Shown: positions 17,778 through 25,084 of the stretch, one piece after another | How the letters are laid out: every line of letters starts with the position of its first letter | Numbering within the stretch: position 1 is the stretch's first letter | Translations under genes and position numbers: made by a program | Notes under the pieces: model-generated | The model's input: the letters and a program-made list of their open reading frames with translations, nothing else | Database searches by the model: none | Told to the model about the DNA's origin: nothing | Assembly (NCBI RefSeq): GCF_014200175.1 | Contig: NZ_JACHBD010000027.1 | Coordinates: 1 to 33,877, forward strand | Direction of reading: 5' to 3' | From: Rhizobium lentis | GTDB taxonomy: Bacteria > Pseudomonadota > Alphaproteobacteria > Rhizobiales > Rhizobiaceae | DNA length: 33,877 nt

Positions 17778-17797
17778 CCGGCGGCGCAGGCCGCCGG
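17778..17797 (+). other. strong intercistronic hairpin between ansP and ansA
   Basis: CCGGCGGC (17778-17785) pairs perfectly with GCCGCCGG (17790-17797) around a GCAG loop. It ends 14 bp before the Shine-Dalgarno of the asparaginase gene. With no T run it is more likely an mRNA-stability or translation element than a terminator. Confidence 0.55.
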
Positions 17798-17821
17798 GGT
17801 GCGGCATGAATGGAGAGAGAC

Positions 17822-18916
17822 ATGACCCCGAGTGAGGATTTCGTCGTCACCGATCGTGGCGGGATCGTCGAGAACAGCCATCGCGTCCACGCGGCTGTCG
17901 TCGATGCAAAGGGCAGGCTGCTCTACGCGCTGGGAAATCCGACGCGTATGACGCTTGCCCGGTCCGCGGCCAAGCCGGCCCAGGCGCTTGCCATACTGGA
18001 GACGGAGGGTTTCGAGCGTTTCGGCTTCGATGATGCGGATATTGCGCTGATGTGCGCGTCCCACAGTAGCGAAGAGCGGCATATCGCGCGCACGCGGACC
18101 ATGCTGTCGAAGATCAAGGCCGAGGAGGCCGACCTTCGCTGCGGCGGTCATCCTTCCCTGTCCGAAATGGTGAACCGCTCCTGGATCAGGCAGGACTTTG
18201 TCCCGACGGCCGTTTGCAGCAATTGTTCGGGCAAGCACGTCGGCATGCTTGCCGGCGCTCGGGCGATCGGAGCAGGCATGGAAGGCTACCACCTGCCGGA
18301 TCATCCGATGCAGCGGAGGGTCAAGCGCACCGTCGCCGAACTCTGCGATCTCGATGTCCGGGATGTCGAATGGGGCATCGACGGATGCAATCTCCCGACC
18401 CCCGCCTTTCCCCTGGATCGCCTGGCCCGCATCTATGCCAAGCTTGCCGCGGCAGCTGATGGGAGTAGTGCGGGCGAGGGGCCATCGATGCGAGGGCCGG
18501 CACTGGCCCGCATCTTCCATGCAATGGCCGGCCACCCTGACATGGTCGCGGGCGAGGGGCGCTACTGCACGCTGTTGATGTGCGCATTCGACGGCGCCCT
18601 CATCGGCAAGCTCGGCGCCGACGCGAGCTACGCGATCGGCGTGCGGGCCTCGGATGCAACCCGGCGATTAGGGACGGACAGTGGGCTCGGCATCTCGGTG
18701 AAGATCGAGGACGGCAACCTTGAAATCCTGTACGCCGTCGTGACGGAGCTCCTCGAGCGGCTCGGCATCGGCTCGCCTGATATCCGCAGCCAGCTCGCGC
18801 CGTTCCATCATCCCCAGCGCGTGAACACGATGGGTGTCACAACAGGCGGCGTATCTTTCCCATTCAAGCTGCGCGGATCGAAGCCGGACGGGGACGATCC
18901 TCATCCTGCCGCCTGA
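17822..18916 (+). CDS. ansA: L-asparaginase, R. etli type (class 3, inducible ReAV-like)
   Basis: A 364-residue cytoplasmic enzyme that hydrolyses L-asparagine to L-aspartate and ammonia. It belongs to the class unrelated to E. coli type I/II enzymes. The residues described for the R. etli enzyme are all present at the same numbers: Ser48 and Lys51 (RSAAK), Ser80 (CASHSS), the zinc-site Cys135 and Lys138 (CSNCSGK), Cys189 (IDGCNLP), and Lys263 (LIGKLG). ATG 17822 follows GGAGA at 17812-17816. It lies between the permease and aspartase genes, 69 bp after the former, with a hairpin in the gap. The naming ansA for this asparaginase follows the R. etli ansPAB usage. Confidence 0.95.
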   Translation: MTPSEDFVVTDRGGIVENSHRVHAAVVDAKGRLLYALGNPTRMTLARSAAKPAQALAILETEGFERFGFDDADIALMCASHSSEERHIARTRTMLSKIKAEEADLRCGGHPSLSEMVNRSWIRQDFVPTAVCSNCSGKHVGMLAGARAIGAGMEGYHLPDHPMQRRVKRTVAELCDLDVRDVEWGIDGCNLPTPAFPLDRLARIYAKLAAAADGSSAGEGPSMRGPALARIFHAMAGHPDMVAGEGRYCTLLMCAFDGALIGKLGADASYAIGVRASDATRRLGTDSGLGISVKIEDGNLEILYAVVTELLERLGIGSPDIRSQLAPFHHPQRVNTMGVTTGGVSFPFKLRGSKPDGDDPHPAA

Positions 18917-19017
18917 CCCGATGACGCCTGCGGACGCGGCTATTCTGCCGCGTCACCAGCCATTCTTGTCTTCAGCCTGTCGCCGCAATGCGTGCGCCCC
19001 TCTCGAAAGTTCCCGCC

Positions 19018-20445
19018 ATGACGACATCCGATATGACTGCTATCCGCGTCGAACACGACCTGATCGGCGATCGCGACGTGCCGGCCTCGGCCTATTACGG
19101 CGTGCATACGCTGCGCGCGGTCGAGAATTTTCCGATAACCGGTCAGACCCTGAAGGAATCGGCCGATCTGATCGCATCCCTGGCGGCGATCAAGCAAGCG
19201 GCGGCTCAGGCCAATCTGAGCCTCGGCCTTCTGGATCAGGAGCGGGCCGCCGCCATCATTGCGGCCTGCATCGAAATCCGCGACGGCGCGCTGCACGACC
19301 AGTTTGTCGTCGATCTGATCCAGGGCGGGGCGGGAACCTCGACCAACATGAACGCCAATGAGGTGATTGCCAACAGGGCGCTGGAAATCCTGGGCCATCG
19401 CCGCGGCGAGTACCAGCACCTGCATCCGAACGAGCACGTCAATCTCTCGCAATCCACCAACGACGTCTATCCGACGGCGCTGAAGCTTGCCGCATGGATC
19501 GGCGTTCACCGTCTCGTCGAGGCCATGGCGATCCTGCGCCGGGCCTTCGAGGCCAAGGCGGTCGAGTTCGCCGACGTCCTCAAGATGGGCCGCACCCAGT
19601 TGCAGGACGCCGTGCCGATGACGCTCGGCCAGGAATTCGGAACCTACGCGCTGATGCTGGCGGAGGACGAGGCGCGGCTCTCCGAAGCGGTCTTACTGAT
19701 CCGCGAGATCAATCTCGGCGCGACGGCGATCGGCACCGGCATCACCGCCCATCCTCGCTATGCGGCGCTGGTGCGCGAGCGCCTGTCCGATATTGTCGGC
19801 GTCGATCTGGTGACGTCACCTGACCTGGTGGAGGCGACGCAGGATTGCGGTTCCTTCGTGCAGCTTTCGGGCGTTCTCAAGCGCGTGGCGGTCAAGCTTT
19901 CCAAAACCTGCAACGACCTGCGGCTGCTGTCCTCGGGGCCGAGGGCCGGCTTCAACGAGATCAATCTGCCGGCACGCCAGGCCGGCTCCTCGATCATGCC
20001 CGGCAAGGTCAACCCGGTTATCCCGGAGGTCGTCAACCAGGTCGCCTTCGAAGTGATCGGCAATGATGTGACGATCACCATGGCGGCGGAGGCCGGCCAG
20101 CTGCAGCTCAACGCCTTCGAGCCGGTGATCTTCTACAGCCTCTACCGCAGCCTGAGCCATCTGACCAATGCCTGCCTGACGCTCGAGGCGAATTGCATTC
20201 GAGGCATTACCGCCAACCGCGAAAGGCTGCGGCAGATGGTCGAGCAATCGATCGGCATCGTGACAGCGCTCAACCCCTATATCGGCTACCGCAACGCCAC
20301 AGAGGTTGCGTTGGAAGCGCATCATTCGGGACGGGGGGTCTACGAAATCCTTCTCGAGCGCGGGCTGATGCAGAAGGAGCATCTCGATGCGGTGCTGCGC
20401 CCGGAAACGCTGACCCGGCCGAGCGAGAAGCTTTCCTTCTCGTAA
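19018..20445 (+). CDS. ansB: aspartate ammonia-lyase (aspartase)
   Basis: A 475-residue member of the aspartase/fumarase superfamily that converts L-aspartate to fumarate and ammonia. Conserved regions appear in order: GAGTSTNMNANEV near residue 105, the HPNEHVNLSQSTNDV segment near 140, and the signature GSSIMPGKVNP with the catalytic serine at about 324. Fumarase class II and argininosuccinate lyase share the fold; the aspartase call is backed by the asparaginase gene upstream. ATG 19018 gives MTTSDMTAIRVEHD. An in-frame ATG at 18988 is possible, and neither has a strong ribosome site. It is the last gene of the ans operon, 101 bp after ansA. Confidence 0.92.
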   Translation: MTTSDMTAIRVEHDLIGDRDVPASAYYGVHTLRAVENFPITGQTLKESADLIASLAAIKQAAAQANLSLGLLDQERAAAIIAACIEIRDGALHDQFVVDLIQGGAGTSTNMNANEVIANRALEILGHRRGEYQHLHPNEHVNLSQSTNDVYPTALKLAAWIGVHRLVEAMAILRRAFEAKAVEFADVLKMGRTQLQDAVPMTLGQEFGTYALMLAEDEARLSEAVLLIREINLGATAIGTGITAHPRYAALVRERLSDIVGVDLVTSPDLVEATQDCGSFVQLSGVLKRVAVKLSKTCNDLRLLSSGPRAGFNEINLPARQAGSSIMPGKVNPVIPEVVNQVAFEVIGNDVTITMAAEAGQLQLNAFEPVIFYSLYRSLSHLTNACLTLEANCIRGITANRERLRQMVEQSIGIVTALNPYIGYRNATEVALEAHHSGRGVYEILLERGLMQKEHLDAVLRPETLTRPSEKLSFS

Positions 20446-20491
20446 GGCATGCGGCTCACACTGCTTCCGGGCGACACTCAGATGTGTGCGA

Positions 20492-21421
20492 TCACGCCGC
20501 TTTTGCTTGCGGCTTGGCAGCCTTGACGTGGGTTATGCTGCGGCGGCCGTCGATGCTGACTGGGACGTCGCCGTCAACCGTGGCGCGGCGCACGACCCGG
20601 TGCTGGTCGCCATAGTCGTTGACGGCATAGTGCTGTGTCGCACGATTATCCCAGATCGCGACATCTCCGGTTCTCCAGCGCCAGCGCACGGTGTTTTCCG
20701 GGGCCGTGACGTAAGACTGGAACACTTCGTAGAGTTTGGCGGAGTCACTCTTCGAAACGCCGACCAGGCGCTGAACGAAGTTGCCGAGCAACAGCGACCT
20801 TTCGCCCGTTTCCGGATGGACACGCACGACCGGATGCTCGGTCTCGTAGATGGTCGAGGTGAAAACGTCCTGGAAATGCTTCTTCTCTTCGGCGGTGGCG
20901 CGGGGGCGCACGGCAGCATAGTCGTAGGCATTGCTGTGAATGGCCCATAAATGATCGGCCAGCAATTTGAGCGGCGCCGGCAGGCTTTCATAGGCGGCGT
21001 GGGTGTTGGACCAGATCGTGTCGCCGCCGGATGCCGGAATGACGACGCCGCGAAGCACGGAGAATTTTGGATAGGCATCGACGAAGGTGACGTCGGTGTG
21101 CCACTGGTCCGCTCGGCCACCGCCGCGGCTGGAATCGAGATTGAGAATCGAAGCCGTGCCGGCGACCGGTCCCTGGGTCGGATGCGGCACGAGATCGCCG
21201 AGGCGGCGTGCGAAAGCTTCCTGTTCGGAATCGCCAAGATGCCCCTGATCGCGGAAGAAGATGACCTTGTGCTTCAGGAGAAGCTGGTTGATGGCCGCCA
21301 CCGCTGCGTCCGAAAGCTCTCCGCCGAGGCGGACGCCTTTGATCTCGGCGCCAACACGGCCGGTCAGCGGGACGATATCGGACTCGGGAATGATCTGATT
21401 GACGAGAACCGGATTGCTCAT
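20492..21421 (-). CDS. TauD/TfdA-family 2-oxoglutarate-dependent dioxygenase
   Basis: A 309-residue Fe(II)/2-oxoglutarate oxygenase. The iron triad is visible: His108 and Asp110 in QWHTDVTF and His274 in GDQHRVVRRATVDG. The nearby arginines (278/279) would bind the 2-oxoglutarate carboxylate, and the RWRTGDVAIWDNRATQH segment near 250 is typical. Members cleave taurine, alkyl sulfates or 2,4-D by hydroxylating next to the leaving group, usually for sulfur or carbon supply. Which substrate applies here cannot be read from sequence. ATG 21421 follows AGGAGA at a good distance. No transporter gene of the TauABC type is adjacent. It is convergent with the ans operon, with a 46-bp gap. Confidence 0.9.
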   Translation of the reverse strand: MSNPVLVNQIIPESDIVPLTGRVGAEIKGVRLGGELSDAAVAAINQLLLKHKVIFFRDQGHLGDSEQEAFARRLGDLVPHPTQGPVAGTASILNLDSSRGGGRADQWHTDVTFVDAYPKFSVLRGVVIPASGGDTIWSNTHAAYESLPAPLKLLADHLWAIHSNAYDYAAVRPRATAEEKKHFQDVFTSTIYETEHPVVRVHPETGERSLLLGNFVQRLVGVSKSDSAKLYEVFQSYVTAPENTVRWRWRTGDVAIWDNRATQHYAVNDYGDQHRVVRRATVDGDVPVSIDGRRSITHVKAAKPQAKAA

Positions 21422-21536
21422 GGAAATCTCCTGTTTGATTTGGGAAGAAGTCGGCAGGTCACATGCGCCTAAGGATGCATCCATTGGGCGTTCGAAATCT
21501 CAGCGCTGAAGTCGACAGGGCTATGGAACCGCATAA

Positions 21537-21553
21537 TCTACAAAATCTGTAGA
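21537..21553. promoter_or_regulatory. candidate operator dyad upstream of the dioxygenase gene
   Basis: TCTACA-AAATC-TGTAGA is a perfect 6+6 dyad in an AT-rich stretch about 115 bp upstream of the dioxygenase start. The spacing suits a LysR- or GntR-type dimer. No regulator gene is adjacent. Confidence 0.35.
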
Positions 21554-22181
21554 CAACAATTTCTAATTTTGCCTGTTTTCGTGAAACAGCCGCTTCGATT
21601 TCCTCGCCAGGCGCGAGGCTGGCGTGCGCGCTCCACATACGATCAGAGGTGCTGTATCAGGAATTTGCGATCGAAGGGACGGACTGTCTCGCTTACGGCC
21701 ACGCCTATGAGGGCGGGTGGTTGATCAGTTGCGATGACATCTCGATTTTCACGGCCATCAAGAAGAACTTCAACGATCAGAACAGTCGCTTTGATGCGGT
21801 TTTGGCAAACATGCCGCACAGTCCGTGTCCGATGCCACTGTCCACCCGGGCACGACCGCCAATCGTCACATCGCTGCTCTTCCGGCGGGAAGGTGATGGG
21901 GCGGGTGTTCTGAGGGCATCGGCGAGGTTGACGGTGCGGTCTCGGACACGATCACAGGTACCAACGTGCCCGCCGCCGGCGTCGACGCCGCATCAATGTC
22001 GATCGGCGTCCAATTTTTCGACGCCGATTACCCCGCCAAGGGGATCAATTTGCACGTGGGAACACACGCATCAACTCGGCAAACCCCATTGCGCGTTAAT
22101 GGAAGAGCTGTCTGACATGGATGCCAGCCGCGCGGGCAATCTCGGAGAGCACCGCGCCCAGTTCGACGCACGCGGCAACCA
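21554..22181. other. non-coding or decayed stretch
   Basis: A plus-strand frame of 203 codons (21649-22260) covers most of it, but the predicted protein changes character several times, is rich in Arg/Pro/Ser in its second half and passes out of frame over a recognisable EAL fragment. I read it as decayed sequence, not a gene. The first 60 or so residues (YQEFAIEGTDCLAYGH) look protein-like but match no family that I know. Confidence 0.4.
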
Positions 22182-22349
22182 GCGCTCGTGCGTTGGCGCC
22201 ACCCTCAGCGGGGTCTCGGTTCCGCGGAGTTTATCCCGCTCGCAGAGGAAACGAGCTTGATCGTGACTCTCGGGGAACGGGTCTTACGCCAGCATGCAGG
22301 GTGCCGCAAGCTGCGGGGGAATGTAAGAGTGGCCGTAACCTGTCTCTAG
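22182..22349 (+). pseudogene. EAL-domain (c-di-GMP phosphodiesterase) fragment
   Basis: One frame reads ALVRWRHPQRG, AEFIPLAEETSLIVTLGERV and NVRVAV before a TAG at 22347. These are consecutive conserved strands and helices of EAL domains (consensus FEALLRWRHP, PAEFIPLAEETGLI, LGEWVLRQA, VRVAVNLS). The EAL metal motif upstream and the C-terminal half are absent, and the expected NLS appears shifted just after the stop. It is therefore a relic of a GGDEF-EAL or EAL protein, about a quarter of the domain. Confidence 0.75.
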
Positions 22350-22462
22350 ACAGCGTCGCCCAGGTTTAGGTGGACAGGATCGTTGGCTGCGACGCATGAG
22401 CCACTGGCTGCACATCGCGTCACTCGTGATAATCTAGCCTAAAGCAATAGGAAAGATTGGAC

Positions 22463-23548
22463 ATGATACCCCTCGGCAAGCCGATCGAACAAATTCTAGG
22501 GGTCGGCGCCCTACTACTCCTTGCGATCGGCTGCGCTCTCGTGCTTCAGCCCTTCCTCTCAGCTATCCTGTGGGCGGCGGTGATCTGTTTCTCAACATGG
22601 CCGGTTTACAGGAGGTGCGAGCGGGCAGTCGGTGGCAACAAAAGCGTGGCCGCCGCCGTGATGACGTTGCTGGTCGCCCTTATTTTGGTCGCACCATTCG
22701 CCGTGGTGGTGCCGACGTTGACGGACAGCGTGGGGAACCTGCTCCCGGCTGTGAACCAGGTTCTCGAGCAAGGTCCGCCGACGCCGCCGCGCTGGGTCGC
22801 AGGACTGCCGGTAATCGGCGAGAACCTGGCTGCCTACTGGGAGAGCTTGGCCCATAATGCGCCCGCGTTCACCGTTGAACTCAAGAAGCTAATCGGCCCG
22901 GCCACAGACCTAGCAGTAGCCAGCGGGGCGGTGCTCGGCGCCGGACTCCTCGAACTCGGGCTGAGCGTATTCATCGCCTTTTTCTTCTTCCTTCACGGCC
23001 GGCGGATGGCAGCCCACGTGCGCGCAGTCGGCGAAAGATTCGCCGGGCCCCGGGCCCGAGAGCTGCTTATGGTCGTGGGCGCAACTGTCAAGGGCGTTAT
23101 TTATGGCTTGATAGGCACGGCACTCGCCCAGTCCCTCTTAGCCGGCATTGGTTTTTGGATCGCCGGTGTACCTCAGGCGCTGCTGCTTGGTTTCCTCACC
23201 TTCATCCTGTCGTTTCTGCCGGCAGGCCCCCCGCTTGTATGGGGCTCCGTGGTGCTATGGCTTCTTGCTCAGGGAGCCGTTTGGAGAAGCATCTTCGTCG
23301 CAGCGTGGGGCTTACTTCTCGTCAGCAGCATCGACAATGTCATCAGACCCTACATCCTCGGCAAGACCAACAACTTGCCGGTGTTGCTCGGCCTCTTCGG
23401 ACTCCTTGGCGGTGTCATCGCCTTTGGATTTATCGGGATCTTTCTTGGGCCAACGCTGCTGGCGGCCGCCTACAGCCTCTTCCGCGAGTGGACCATGGCC
23501 GAAGTCGAGGAACGCAGTAACCCCACCCCGCCTTCCGACTCCGACTGA
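22463..23548 (+). CDS. AI-2E family transporter (YdiK/PerM type)
   Basis: A 361-residue membrane protein with the family layout. There are two or three N-terminal spans (LLLLAIGCALVLQPFLSAILWAAVICF), a soluble middle of about 100 residues, and four or five C-terminal spans with FLTFILSFLPAGPPLVWGS near residue 255, the SSIDNVIRPYILGK motif near 290 and GGVIAFGFIGIFLGP near 320. The last two are hallmarks of the AI-2E transporter family. Members export diverse solutes; the autoinducer-2 role is proven for few. ATG 22463 follows AGGAAA. Flanked by debris on both sides, it stands alone with no operon partner. Confidence 0.9.
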   Translation: MIPLGKPIEQILGVGALLLLAIGCALVLQPFLSAILWAAVICFSTWPVYRRCERAVGGNKSVAAAVMTLLVALILVAPFAVVVPTLTDSVGNLLPAVNQVLEQGPPTPPRWVAGLPVIGENLAAYWESLAHNAPAFTVELKKLIGPATDLAVASGAVLGAGLLELGLSVFIAFFFFLHGRRMAAHVRAVGERFAGPRARELLMVVGATVKGVIYGLIGTALAQSLLAGIGFWIAGVPQALLLGFLTFILSFLPAGPPLVWGSVVLWLLAQGAVWRSIFVAAWGLLLVSSIDNVIRPYILGKTNNLPVLLGLFGLLGGVIAFGFIGIFLGPTLLAAAYSLFREWTMAEVEERSNPTPPSDSD

Positions 23549-24407
23549 TCGATCCCAAGTTTGTTGCTGAGGCCGAACATCGAGCCTGGACACATGACGA
23601 GAAGCTGCGGTACGTGACCAAATCCTTCAGAGTTTCGATCGTCGATGCAGAGAAGAGCGTACGGCTTTACGGCGCGGTGTAGGCTCACCCAATCGAGCTC
23701 GCCTGAAGTGATTAGGAATGAAACGTTGCGCTAAGGCAGCGAGGCGCGCATAACACCCTATCGAAGCCAACCTCCACGGGCTGCTTCGCCTGGAAGTGAC
23801 CCAGCTTTCGCCCCAACCTGAAAGGACGAACCATGTTTGGCGTCCGAACCGGCCATAAAAAATCGTTGGGACTGTCCACCATCGAAGGAAACTTCGACGG
23901 CTCCGTCGCCAAGCGCGATCACGGTCACCATACTCTTTCGTGCCTTCGCTTCGCTATGTACGGCAAAGGAATCGGAAGCGACAGAGATCTCCTCAAAATA
24001 GCACGAGCCAACTGGCCCTCAACCGTAGGCTTGTTGTGAAACACTGAGTTTCGACGGTGGTCGAAAGCAGCGTGGGCTCTGAGTATGGCTCACGCTGTAG
24101 TACCTATTAAACGAGTTGCTCTTCCTCTCGACCAATTTTTGGCCCAGTGCTCGACTTAAAGACCAGTACGTCTTGAGAAGATTGAGGCACGACGATCTTG
24201 CGCCTCATCGCCGATTTCCGCAGGTCAAATTCCTTATCGCTCGTCTATGGAAAGTCGATCACAGATCAGGTGACAACGGGAAACGTGGAAGCAGAACACC
24301 CGTTACGGCGAAACGGTGCATTGGTGCAGACGTCCGGGTCTCGACCTCTTCCGATCCTGCCTTCCATTCCGTCGCCTTGGTTCATCCTGCCACTCTATGA
24401 GGCCCGC
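23549..24407. other. intergenic region with weak small ORFs
   Basis: No gene that I can support with confidence. A plus-strand frame at 23833-24039 (68 codons, MFGVRTGHKKSL) has AAAGGA 7 nt before its ATG and is the best candidate, but the product matches no family known to me. The rest has short broken frames and resembles decayed sequence. Confidence 0.35.
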
Positions 24408-24632
24408 ATGCCCCCAGTAAGGTACCACTTAAGAGATCTGACATTCGCGAAGAAAACGGCTGCGAGAGCCCACGATCGCCTGTCGAGACAGGAAATGATC
24501 GGAAAGCGATCTCGCAACATCGGCAAGTCGGTGTACTTGGACAATGAGCTGCTGATGCGGCTCTACGATCGCAACCGCCGTATAATCGAACGTGTGAAGC
24601 GGATCGAGGCCGCGCTGGACGCCAAGTCATAA
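24408..24632 (+). CDS. small basic hypothetical protein (74 aa)
   Basis: A 74-residue protein, strongly basic, with a predicted helical C-terminal half (NELLMRLYDRNRRIIERVKRIEAAL) that looks like a coiled coil or amphipathic helix. The frame is open further left to 24198, but that part is low in protein character. ATG 24408 has only a weak TGAGG site. I do not recognise a family. It may be a remnant, as it sits between decayed sequence and an IS66 relic. Confidence 0.35.
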   Translation: MPPVRYHLRDLTFAKKTAARAHDRLSRQEMIGKRSRNIGKSVYLDNELLMRLYDRNRRIIERVKRIEAALDAKS

Positions 24633-24670
24633 TGATGAGGGAAGTATGACAAACGGAGGCGGAGATTGAC

Positions 24671-25073
24671 CATGGAGTCTATGTTGGAGTCTCAGAACGC
24701 AGCGGAGCTGAGGTGAGGCGCATCGCCAATGGCCGGATGAGCTCAAGGCGCGGACCGTTTCAGAGAGTCTGCGGCGGGCGTGACGGTAAACGAAGTGGCG
24801 GAACGCCATGGCTTGAAGGCGAACCACCTGTCGTCCCGACGAACACTGGCGCGGCATTGCAAGCTGGTCTTGCCTGGAAAGACGCAGCCGAATTCGCTGC
24901 CATGGTTGTCGAGGCACCGGTGCCGATCAGAACGCCGGAGCCGCCAACTGCTAAGATTCTCCCGCGCCGAGTTTGTGGCGGGTCCGGTCACCATCCGTCC
25001 GGAGGAAGGTGCATCTGCCGCCGGATCGCAGCCATGCAGCGATTGCCTCTCGCCTCAGCTGTGTTGAGTTGAC
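24671..25073 (+). pseudogene. IS66-family TnpA (accessory OrfA) relic with multiple frameshifts
   Basis: Pieces of a TnpA-like protein appear in order but in changing frames: a start MESMLESQNAAEL, WPDELKARTVSESL, then VNEVAERHGLKANHLSS followed by TLARHCKLVLP (helix-turn-helix region), DAAEFAAMVVEAPVPIRTPEPP, and VAGPVTIRPEEGAS. At least four frame changes and internal stops show it is dead. IS66 elements carry tnpA, tnpB and tnpC; the other two are not present. It ends a few bases before the next gene's start. Confidence 0.75.
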
Positions 25074-25084
25074 AACCCCGACCC

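Noticed and set aside
21649..22260. 203-codon frame as a protein gene
   Set aside because: Its end overlaps a recognisable EAL fragment in another frame and its composition is inconsistent along its length.
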